Shown here piece by piece: positions 46,960-55,964 of a DNA stretch of 64,000 nucleotides; the stretch's first letter is position 1, and each line of letters begins with the position of its first letter. Source of the stretch: Talpa occidentalis. Taxonomy: Eukaryota > Chordata > Mammalia > Eulipotyphla > Talpidae. Below the pieces are notes generated by a model. The model was not told where the DNA came from. It ran no database searches and worked only from the letters and a program-made list of their open reading frames with translations. The translations under genes were made by a program, and so were the position numbers. Where the stretch lies: assembly GCF_014898055.3 (NCBI RefSeq), contig NW_023603184.1:105948615-106012614 (forward strand), given 5' to 3'.

Positions 46960-47800
46960 GCTGGAGAACCTCTAGGAAAACATCCTATAGCTGAGCTGGC
47001 GCGGCCAAGTCCCAGATTAAGTGAACAAAGAGGAGGGTTAGATGAGCGTTTGAAGGCCTTGCCAACTCTAGGAATTTGTGATTCTGTAAAACCCCTCAAA
47101 CCCAATACCTCACCACCGGGAACGGGAAGAGAGACAAGGCGGGAAGAGCAAGGCTATGGGAAAATAAAATAAAAGAGGGAAATGATTTGTACTTCGGGGA
47201 AGGCATAGGGGAAAAGAACTTTGAGGCATTTACATTTGGGGCAGTTTCATTACATCGTAAGGGCAGAGACACTTTATCACACAGCCGTTACTGTTTGATC
47301 TGTGCCTGTAGGTGAATTTTTCGAGAGAATAAGAGTTTATTTCACATAAATCCCACTTTTTAGAAAACGCAAAAGCAGGAACCTGCTGAGGACAAAGAAA
47401 AAAATTCATGATGCAATTCTATGTATCCTCATGGGGGTCTTTTTATGGCTAAGAAGGGGGAAGAAGAATTGCATTCCAACATCGCTGTGAAAGAATACTT
47501 ACAGATTACTCTTTCTGATTGTTTAGACAGTAAAAGCAAGAAATGAGCCTCACACCACATATCTCTGGTTTTTATTGCCTCAATAACCTATCTGTCTCTT
47601 TAGGTACCTTTTCAGCGTGGCCCAGATACTGGAAAGAGAACTTAGGCTGAGATTCTGGTGCTCGGGTCAGTTCTTATGGGTTCTCATGGCCTGAAGTCCA
47701 CTGGTGGTCACAACCTTTGTTTCCCCATTGGGAGAGGATAGCCATGGTGGTCACAGTCAACTTTTCATTAGGGTCTCGGGGTCAATCAGAAAATTTTCTG
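46960..47800. other. Non-coding stretch, nothing recognised
   Basis: No exon, RNA gene or repeat recognised. Confidence 0.3.
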
Positions 47801-47807
47801 CATTCCT

Positions 47808-47930
47808 AGAACCATATAATCATCCAAAGCTGGACAAAGAAGAAATAGAACAACTAAACAGACCAATTATAAGCAGCGAAATTGAAGCAGTAATCAAAGA
47901 AAATTATCTGCAGAAAATTATACCTCTTCC
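47808..47930 (+). mobile_element. L1 ORF2 internal fragment
   Basis: A 25-residue piece of L1 ORF2, from just before the reverse transcriptase core, is readable in the + frame 47704-47967. It contains LDKEEIEQLNRPI and SSEIEAVIKE. Sequence on both sides is unrelated, so this is a small orphan fragment that neither starts nor ends at an L1 terminus. Confidence 0.75.
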
Positions 47931-48013
47931 TGCAGGACCCCTCTCTCCACCTTTCTATAATGGCTAAAATATCCTACACACACTTCCCCACAACCCACCC
48001 AGCCCTGTAACAC

Positions 48014-48028
48014 ACACACACACACAGT
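48014..48028. repeat. Short CA microsatellite
   Basis: (CA)7-8 tract. Confidence 0.85.
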
Positions 48029-48124
48029 TCGAATGCCTATCTTTTTACATGAGCTTATTTGTATGTCACTAATTTTTCTGGAAATTATCTCTTACCCATG
48101 CTTTTGGCTCACCCTACTGAGGAC

Positions 48125-48565
48125 TCTTTGACTTGATAATAGTTTTTCTATTGCTGCTCTAGCAAATTACCACCAACTTAGCAGCTTAAAAAATACACAT
48201 TTACTACCTTACAATTTTGTAGGTCAGAAGTCCAATGTGGGCTCACTCAAGGTGTTGGCAGGGTTGTGGGAGCATCCTGGCCATTTTTAGCTTCTAGAAG
48301 ACCCACAGTTCTTGGCTCATAACTCCTTTCTACTTCATAGACAGAAAGGTTGTATCTCTCTGACTCTTCTTCCACAGGCACATCTGCCTCTGGTTTCCTC
48401 TTCTACTTCCTTTTTCTACATGCTGAATAATCTAGATTATGCTCCCCATTTCAAGGTCCTTACCCTTAATGACATTTGCAGAATCCCATTAGCCATGTAA
48501 GGTGACAAGTCACAGGCTTTGGGGATTGGACATGAACACCACTGGAAGACATTTTTCTGCCTGTT
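48125..48565 (+). mobile_element. Ancient LTR-like repeat
   Basis: The conserved order is 'tttctattgctgctctagcaaattaccacc' in pieces, 'cttacaattttgtaggtcagaag', 'ttggctcataactcctt', 'caaggtccttacccttaatgacattt' in pieces, then 'tttctgcctg'. It belongs to a widespread old mammalian LTR-like class, subfamily not assigned. Non-coding; the 48312-48500 frame is a by-product. Confidence 0.5.
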
Positions 48566-48569
48566 TAGC

Positions 48570-49262
48570 TGCACATTTTGATGTCTTTGCCAAACCCCAG
48601 GAAGTGATACAATTTTAAGGCTGACATTGATTTTGAATAGCTCACTTCTTTTCTTGCTGCTTACATTCTGCTGCACTTCAGAGTGCAGTGATTTTTTTCC
48701 TTAGGGAAAGGGGGAGGGGTCTTACATTTAGAGTCGACCAGGTGAGGTGCATGTGTGTGTGGGCATTTCCTGCCCACCAAATCATGCAAACCAGTGGAAC
48801 CAGATGTCACTTATGTTAATCATGATCTCTGATGTGAACCAAACACACATATATATTTACATGTGTTACCCAGCAATGGGATTCACTACCTGGTATGATG
48901 GATCAGATTATGATTACAGGATTGACAAGAGAAATCCACTTCATTGCACATCAGTTGGCAAGGAGATAAGAGATAAACTCAAGTCAACCTCCCCTGTTAA
49001 AAAAGTGAATGAGATTATAAGTTTTGGGAACCAGGGTTGAGAACAAGGGCACTTAATTTTATTGGCTAGAGAGGTTAGGGACAAAGAAATGTGGACTTGG
49101 CTGAATTTCATTGGCTAGGTTCAGGACAGTTTGTATATGAAGTGTGAAGAGGCTTTCTTCAGATCAGTGGGATTTTGAATTCCTGTTGGTGGGTCCCTCA
49201 CCTCCAGGTAACCCCCTCCTCTGTATTTGCATCTCCCAACTCTAACTGGTCTTGGAGCTCAG
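48570..49262. other. Non-coding stretch, nothing recognised
   Basis: No exon, RNA gene or repeat recognised. The 97-codon + frame 48747-49040 has no family resemblance. Confidence 0.3.
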
Positions 49263-49278
49263 CTCAAGATTAGTTCTT

Positions 49279-49565
49279 TTTTTTTTTTTTCTTTTTTTCT
49301 TTTTTTCAGATTTATTTATTTTTATACAAGAACTGGTGTACAGGCCAGAGGCACGGGAGGGTGAGAGGACTCACCAGAGACAGAGCGGGGAACAGAACAG
49401 GCAGACTGACCAAAATACACTGCTGAGAGGAGCAGTGGGCATGATAGGAGAGGTCTGCTGCTCCATGTGGGACTCTCGCCAGCTGGCCAGGATCAAACCC
49501 GCACTGTAGAGGCCGCGGACAGCCTCACAGCTCTGCGCTCAACCTCCTGCTCTACGGGGGAGACC
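49279..49565 (-). mobile_element. tRNA-derived SINE, older subfamily copy
   Basis: A T-rich end (49279-49306, interrupted by C) is followed by the 'caagaactggtgtacaggccagagg' tail, then the body and a decayed head. A perfect 16-bp target-site duplication CTCAAGATTAGTTCTT lies at 49263-49278 and 49566-49581. Confidence 0.93.
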
Positions 49566-49638
49566 CTCAAGATTAGTTCTTAAGCCTCCAGTTTCTGTTG
49601 TGTCTATATAGCAAGTCTCAGAGAAAAGTTTAGATTTG

Positions 49639-49676
49639 TTCTCTCTCTCTCGTTCTCTCTCTCTTCTCTCTCTCTT
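49639..49676. repeat. CT microsatellite
   Basis: An interrupted TCTC tract. Confidence 0.9.
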
Positions 49677-49824
49677 ATGCTCTCAAGTATGAAAGCAACT
49701 TAACCATTTAGCATTGGTTTCATAGGTTTTTATTTGGCAAAGCCTTCTTTGAGTCTTATAGGTGCTGGAAGACTGGCTGAGGTGTCTCTGCGTTCTTGTA
49801 TCACTCATCAGCCCTTCTTCATCA

Positions 49825-49976
49825 GAGGGTTCATCACACTCTTGTATTTGCCTGTTTTCTCATCTGTGGATGCTGAACATCCAGAGAGCAAGGACCTAAC
49901 TTATTCCTGTTGACTCCCAGTACTTAGCACAAGGTCTGTGTTTAAATGTTTAATAAACATTTGTTAAATTAATGAA
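49825..49976 (+). mobile_element. L2 LINE 3'-end relic
   Basis: The order 'agagagcaaggacctaac', 'gactcccagtacttagcac' and 'gtttaataaacatttgttaaatt' is the L2 3' terminus. Confidence 0.65.
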
Positions 49977-50239
49977 AATTCTATGTAGGGTTTGTTCCTT
50001 TTCAAGCCCGGCTTCTGAGGTAAGTGGGTGGCCTGGCAAACAGTAGAGATAGAACAGGAATCTGAAGACCATTTATTTCCCCTGAGTTTTAATATTGGAT
50101 TAATTGAATTGGGAGAATTCAGGGAGCTGTTGGTGATTTTTCTCTTTAAAAACAATCAGGTAGACAAATTATATATATCGAGTGTTTAAATTTCTAACAA
50201 TATTAAAATCTACCAGTGGTGAACTAGATAGGGATGCAG

Positions 50240-50640
50240 TGTAGTGTCTAGGAAAGCCCTCTGACTTAGGAATTAGAATACTTGAGTTCTGGTTATATAA
50301 GTAGTTGTATGATTTTTTTTTTAAGATTTTATTTATCATACAAGAACTGGCGTGTAGGCATAGGCCTGAGGAGCAGGTGGTGAGAGGATTCACCACAGAC
50401 AGAGTGGGGGGCAGAGCAGGCAGATCTACTGAAATACACTAATGAGGGGAGCAGCGGGCGAGTGTCCCATGTGTGTTAACTCCCTGGCCAGGGATCGAAC
50501 TCATGGCCCAGTGGCTAGCGATAGCTTGATAGCCCTGAGACTTTAACTCCTGCACGACCAGGGAGGCCCCCACTTTGTGATTTTTGGTGTGTCATTTGCT
50601 ATCTGTGGAATCCATCCTTATTTGTAAGTAATTCTACTTC
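50240..50640 (+). mobile_element. MIR SINE relic, split by a younger SINE
   Basis: MIR core wording ('ctctgacttaggaattag', 'acttgagttctggtta') ends at about 50310, where the tRNA SINE is inserted. 'gtgatttttggtgtgtcatttgc' continues on the right at 50577-50600. Confidence 0.5.
50318..50573 (-). mobile_element. tRNA-derived SINE, older subfamily copy
   Basis: A T-rich end, then a decayed 'catacaagaactggcgtgtaggc' tail, body, and head ending 'ccagggaggcccc'. Flanks show a weak duplication, TTGTATGATTTTT at 50305-50317 and TTTGTGATTTTT at 50574-50585. The body has small deletions. Confidence 0.88.
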
Positions 50641-50869
50641 ACATTTAACAGGCAGTGGCCAAGGACCTTCCTAACGTTGCAATGCTATTCTCTCAAGGTC
50701 GCTTATCCTCACGTGATGTTACTCAATTTTTTTCTAAGTGTGGGATATGTAATGTGGGTCACTGGATGGGATGGAACATAATTTTAAGCATATGGAGATT
50801 ATATATTTTAGTTTTAAGAACTTATTGAATTTATTGAATGGTCTGAGCATATAGCCGGGCTTGACAGGT

Positions 50870-51060
50870 TAAAGAGCACTGAAATTAGAATAAAATATTG
50901 CATTGTGCAACTTACCTACTAACAGTGTGATCTTAAGCAAGTCCCTTCACCTCTCTGAGCCCATCTTTGTTGAATCATTCCTCAGAACAATACTGGAAGT
51001 GTGCAAGAATTAAGAAGCTAATACACATGAAACAACTATTCAAAGAGCCCAGTGCAGGGC
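50870..51060 (+). mobile_element. MIR SINE relic
   Basis: The MIR core is readable: 'cagtgtgatcttaagcaagtcccttcacctctctgagcc' in pieces, then 'aagaattaagaagctaatac', then 'agagcccagtgcaggg'. Confidence 0.7.
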
Positions 51061-51319
51061 TTCCCTAGGCAATAGATACAAGCTATTGATTTTTAAATTT
51101 TTCAGTGAGATATAATGTACAATAAAATGTACCAATTTTGGTACATACAATAAAATGTACCAATTTTGAGGTACAATTTGATGTATTTGACAAATATATA
51201 TTATAATATAACTGACACCACCATATTATGAACATTTCCATCACCTCAAAATATTCTTTTGTGCCCTAATTGCATCAATTACTGCCCATACCCCAGGATT
51301 AATCTTTGGTAAATTTTTT

Positions 51320-51586
51320 TTAAAGATTTATTTATTTTTATACAAGAATTGGGGTACAGGCCAGATGCGTGGGAGAGTGAGAGAATTCACCAGATACAGA
51401 GTGGGGAACAGAACAGGCAGATTGACGAAATACACTGCTGAGGGGAGCAGTGGGCGAGACAGGAGAGATCTGCTGTGCCATGTGGGATCCTCGCCGGCCG
51501 GCTGGCCGGGATCGAACCAGCGCTGCAGAGGCTGCGGACAGCTTCACAGCGCAGTGCTCAACCACCTGTGCCACCAGGGGAGGCCC
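51320..51586 (-). mobile_element. tRNA-derived SINE, older-tail subfamily, nested in L1
   Basis: Has the 'atacaagaattggggtacaggccag' tail but a GC-rich head, so it is intermediate in age. Flanking duplication: TGGTAAATTTT (51307-51317) and TGGTAAAATTTT (51587-51598). Confidence 0.92.
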
Positions 51587-52169
51587 TGGTAAAATTTTCT
51601 ATAAGTGGAATCTTGCAGTGTGTAGTCTGTTGTGTCTGGCTTCCTTCACTGGCAAAATGCTTTAATGTTCACCTATGATGTTGCATGTATCAGTATTTCC
51701 TTTCATTGCTGAGTAGTATTTCGTTACGTGGATATACAATATTTTACTTACACATTGATCAGTTGGTGCCCATTGGCTTGTTTCCAGTTTCTGGTTGTTA
51801 TGGAGAACGTTACTATAATTATGGTAAGGATGTGTGTCTTCATTTTTGTTGGATAGGTGCCTAAAAGTTGGATTTCTGGGTTGCATAGTGAGTCTACATT
51901 TAATTTCATAAGAAGCTGCCAAGCTGCTTTCCAAAGAAGCTGTGCTATCTTATTTTTCCACTATTCAGAACAATTTCCAGTTGTTCCACATCCTCAGCAA
52001 CTTTCAGTGATTGCAATTTTAGTTAATCCAATGGGTGTGAGGTGATATCTCATTGTTTTAAGTTGCATTTCCCTGTTGATGAATGATGTTCAGCATCTTT
52101 TCACATGACTATGTCATTTGTATACTTTCGTTAGTGAAGAATCTGTTAAGTCGTTTGCCAGTTTTTAAA

Positions 52170-52548
52170 AAGAATATAGGGTAAATGACATTGATCAGGT
52201 TCCTTACGCCATGGACCTCTGTGGCTATCACCTGTGGCCTTGATCCTGTTAATGCAGAAGGTGTGTGGGTTTGGGGCATGCTTGCCTGATCATGGACACC
52301 TGAACATGGACACCTGAACATGCACGCATGTGCAATTGTGCACACCTGTGCCTAGGAGGAAGGGGATAAAAGGGCGGTGTCACCCTGGGGGCAGGAGGCT
52401 CAAGTTGCTGTCTTCCTGCTGACTTGTTTCCTCTGCTGACTATTAAAACTTGTGAAAATGATGCCAAGGCTCCAAAACTCTCCTTTAAATTGCTGGAACT
52501 GACGGTGAACCTACCAGGACTGTGATGGTTGCAAAACAAAGGTTTTGT
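52170..52548 (+). mobile_element. Solo LTR inserted in L1
   Basis: About 380 bp interrupts the old L1. It holds a TATA-like GATAAAAGG (52365-52373), then about 70 bp downstream an ATTAAA polyadenylation hexamer (52442-52447), the spacing expected for a short R region of an LTR. Upstream is a 14-bp direct repeat, CATGGACACCTGAA, at 52291-52304 and 52305-52318, like an enhancer repeat in U3. No internal viral genes are present. Exact ends and target duplication are not clear, and the class is not assigned. Confidence 0.5.
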
Positions 52549-52699
52549 TTATTTTCTTATTATTGAGGTATAAGGGTTCTTTTATAGGTACTAGATGAAT
52601 ACCCTTTATGAATATGTATTTGCAAATATTTTCTCCTGGTGCGTGACTTGCCTTTTCCTGTTCTTAACAATGTTTTGAAGTATAGATGTTTTTGTGTGG

Positions 52700-53400
52700 T
52701 TATCACACAAAAAGAGGATAGGCTCCTCCTTGCTGTATTTGAGTTTGTAGGTGAGACTGTTAATGCCACACATGGACCAAGAAGGTGTGAAAACTTTTAA
52801 ATCTCAATAAGGAGACTTTTTGAGGAGAGCATGATAGATCCTAAGCAAGCTTGAGTTCCCAGGGAAAAGAGGAAGGTTTTGTTTATATTGTGCTTAGGTA
52901 ATGGGGCTGGCATAAAGGGTTCCTGCATAGGAGAGTGAAGGCTTGCATATTTTTTTTTTTTTTTAATAGAGGCATGTTTATTTATTTATTTGTTTGTTTG
53001 TTTGTTTATACATGCACTGGGTACAGTCAGAAGCGTGGGAGGGTGAGAGAATCCACCAGAGCCAGAGCGGGGAGCAGAGCAGGCAGAAGGATCGAAGTAC
53101 ACTGCTGAGGGGAGCAGCGGGCGGCAGGAGAGGTCTGCGCGCCATGTGGGACCCTCCTCTGGTGGCTGGGGAGCAGCCGGGTATCGAACCGGCGCCGCAG
53201 AGGCCGCGGGCAGCTTCGCAACCCAGCGCTCAACCTCTGCACCACCGGGGAGGCCCAAGGCTTGCATATTTTGAAGTTCCTGTTGGCAACAAAGGTGGGA
53301 CCACCTGGTTGAGCACCACTCAGCCAGCCTGGATGTGGATCAGAAGTGGGGCTTAAGAGTTGTCAGCAGTCAACATCAGAATGGAGGCTGACTCTTTATT
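52700..53400. mobile_element. Unclassified insertion in L1, itself carrying a SINE
   Basis: Between L1 text ending near 52697 and resuming near 53402 lie about 400 bp of unrelated sequence plus the SINE at 52954-53256. A TTTTTGTGT repeat at 52689-52697 and 53459-53467 is probably chance, because L1 has already resumed by the second copy. The insert's family is unknown; an LTR is one possibility. Confidence 0.3.
52954..53256 (-). mobile_element. tRNA-derived SINE, young GC-rich copy
   Basis: Very close to the 1138 and 36753 copies. A box and B box are intact on the minus strand, and the tail contains GTTT and ATTT simple repeats. A perfect 16-bp target-site duplication AAGGCTTGCATATTTT lies at 52938-52953 and 53257-53272. 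The frames 52994-53356 (+) and 53027-53245 (minus) derive from the SINE. Confidence 0.95.
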
Positions 53401-54829
53401 ACAATTTAAAATTCTATAAAGACCAATCTAGCATAGTTTTTCTTTTGAGGTTCATTCATTTTTGTGTATTCTAAGAAATATTTTCCTAATGCCAGTACAA
53501 AATTTTTTCCTATACTTCTTTCTAGAAGTTTCAGATATTACTTGTGTTTGATCCATTGTGAGTTAATTTTTGTATATGGTGCAAAGTCAGGGTCTAGGAA
53601 TTTGTTTTTCATATGATCATTTTTTTCTTGGACCATTTATTGAAAAAGACTATCCTTTCTCCCACAAATAACCTTGGCACTTTGTTGAAAATCAACTGGT
53701 CGTAGATATGAGGGTCTGGGCTCTGCATTCTATTCCATTGACTATATGTTTGATTTCACACCAAATGCCACACCATCTTTAATAGTCTAGTTACATTATA
53801 AGCCCTGAAATTGGGTAGCATAAATACTCCAAATTTATTGTTCTTTTAAGGGTTATTTAATTTTCTAGATATTCATTTGCATTTCCATCTAAATTTTAAA
53901 AGTATTTGTCAGTTTCTACAACACTGAGTTGATTGAAACTTCATTGAGTTGAAACATCAACCTAGGGAGAGTTTACAATATTGTGTCATATCAATATTGT
54001 GTCTTATCTAAATACACAGTTTATCTCACCATTTATTTAGGTATATTTTAAATTCTAATCAGAAATGTTTTATAATTTTCTGTATACACGTTTTATGCAT
54101 ATTTTTTTCCTGAGTTTTTTCTATTTTTGATGCTCTTTGTAGTAATAATTTATTTATTTATTTTTGATTTTAGTTTCCAATTGTGGAACTTTCGTTTCAA
54201 GCCAAGGTGGAGTAACAGGGGCTGGGTCTATGCTCTCAACAGAAATAGATTAAAAGGTGAATCAGATATAGAATACAATGGTTTTCAAATCATGGGACAT
54301 CAGGCAAAGAAAGACCGTGATTTCTGAGTGATGGGGAAAAAAATGAGGTGAGTTCTAGGATTACCCAGCTCAACACCTGGGGAGTGTTTCCAGGCCACAA
54401 CTGAGCAGGCAGCATCTCCTGTCCCCCGAGATGACTACCGTTTGTGGGTTACAGGACTGGACTGATGAGCATTGCCCTCAGAGAGCATTCCAGAGGTCTG
54501 CAGCTCTCCACACTTCAGCTGAGGACTGTGAATTCTGTACATGTCAGAGAGGAAACTGCCAGAAGCAGGGGGCAAGAATCATTCAAGAAGTTTAGAGCTG
54601 ACAGTGCTTGGAGTTCAGATAGAGCCAAGAATATATTTTGTTCCTACTAGTCATAGTAGGGAAACCTCAAACTTCTTAAACCTTAGACTTAATGCTGCTT
54701 TGGTTCTACCTAACAAAGCTTCACAGCAAGACCCAAACAGAGCAAAATGTTTCCAAATACTCTAAGGACATCTCAGAGTAAAATTTAAGAATATTTGGGT
54801 AGAGGAAAACATCCAGCCCTTTTTTTATT

Positions 54830-54853
54830 ATTGGATGCCATTTGGCATCCAAT
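54830..54853. repeat. Near-perfect 24-bp inverted repeat
   Basis: ATTGGATGCCA (54830-54840) and TGGCATCCAAT (54843-54853) form an 11-bp perfect stem with a 2-base centre. Confidence 0.9.
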
Positions 54854-55476
54854 TAAAAAATGACCAGATATACAAAGAAGTAGAAAAATGTGAGCTTAAT
54901 TAGGAAAAAATTCATTCAGTTCAAAGTGAACCAGAAATGACCCAGAGATAGAATTAGTGGACAAGGACATTAAAAGAATTCCTTTAGTTATAATCCATAT
55001 GTTCAAGAAACTAGAGGAAAGATGAAGACATTTATGCAGTGACATGAACAATTAAAAAAGATCTAAAACTTGTGATGAAAACTAGAATGTCTGGGTGGAG
55101 AAATTTACTACAAGGAATTAATGGCAGATTGAACACTGAAGAGGGAAAAAAATCTATAAATCTGAAGCATATAAGTGGTCTAAAATGGAACTTAGATTTA
55201 AAAAAAAGTGAAAAAAACAAAAATAGAACATGAGTGAGCTGGCAAGTCCTGATATATGCCTTTATATGCATGTTGTAAATCCTTGGAGAGGGAGCATAAA
55301 AAGTATTTGAAGAAATAATGATTAAACAAATTTTCAAACTTGCTGAAAATTATAAACCTATACATCCAGGAAGCTCAAATTACCCCAAACAACAACATAC
55401 ATGAATCTCAAATTTCTACCAAATGAAGAAGCCAGTTTAAATAAAAGCATCCAGTCTATGACTCACTATACATATA

Positions 55477-55485
<9 letters not shown>

Positions 55486-55509
<24 letters not shown>

Positions 55510-55535
55510 GTATTTATGTATGTATGTATATGTAT
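55486..55535. repeat. TA and GTAT microsatellite
   Basis: (TA)n at 55486-55508 is followed by GTAT units to about 55533. Confidence 0.9.
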
Positions 55536-55794
55536 AAATCTAGAAAATGCAGACTGATTCATAGTGACAGAAAACAGATGGATGTGGAGAAAGGGCATGG
55601 AGGGGTTAGGGGAGGGATTACAAAGGGACAAAGAAAACTTTTGAGGGTGATGGATATGTTCATTTTCGTGATTATAGTGGTTTCCCGAGTATATACATAT
55701 ACAGACACACAGATATGTAAAAAGCAAACTTTAACTATTTGCTGTTTATTATGTCAACGTGATAAAGATGTTTAAAACGTCTGATGTTTGTTGC

Positions 55795-55960
55795 TAGTAT
55801 ATAGACGGAAGCTTGATTTTTAAATATAGACCTTTATTCTGCAACTTTGCTAAACTTGTTTTAATACTGCTTGTTAATGTCACTATTATTGTTGCTGTTG
55901 TGATTAAAATCAATACCATTATCAAAGGAGATATTTAATGCCTGTGTCAGAGCTTTGCAA
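55795..55960 (-). mobile_element. L1 ORF2 fragment
   Basis: 'tattctgcaactttgctaaactt' and the following 'gtcactattattgttgc' are the antisense wording of an internal ORF2 region. Short and decayed. Confidence 0.5.
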
Positions 55961-55964
55961 ACTG

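Larger units (their letters stand above)
51080..54170 (-). mobile_element. Long old L1 LINE, heavily interrupted
   Basis: Minus-strand L1 ORF2 and 3' end text runs through 51080-51310, 51600-52165, 52550-52690 and 53405-54170. Landmarks include 'gagtagtatttcgttac', 'ggtgtgaggtgatatctcattg', 'ttattgaggtataagggttc', 'tattccattgactatatg' and 'ccctgaaattgggtag'. The order is collinear, so one element has been broken by SINEs at 51320 and 52954, an LTR near 52170 and an unclassified insert near 52700. The frame is destroyed. Confidence 0.75.
54450..55790 (+). mobile_element. L1/HAL1-type relic: ORF1 remnant plus 3' UTR
   Basis: The + strand reads like an L1 ORF1 region: 'ggacaaggacattaaaag', 'atatgttcaagaaactagagg', and a stretch at 55114-55143 that encodes GINGRLNTEE. 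'tgctgaaaattataaacc' and 'catccaggaagctcaaa' follow. It is directly succeeded by an L1-like 3' UTR (55540-55790: 'gtgacagaaaacagatgg', 'gagggtgatggatatgttc', 'gattatagtggtttccc'). No ORF2 lies between them. This is the HAL1 (half-L1) layout or an internally deleted L1. A TA microsatellite sits inside. Confidence 0.5.

Noticed and set aside
1138..53256. Assignment of the host to a named bat, carnivore or horse lineage by SINE type
   Set aside because: The head resembles several laurasiatherian tRNA SINEs, but the body does not match the families I can recall, so the species is left open.
52689..53467. 9-bp TSD (TTTTTGTGT) around the unclassified insert
   Set aside because: L1 sequence already resumes near 53402, before the second copy, so the short T-rich repeat is probably chance.
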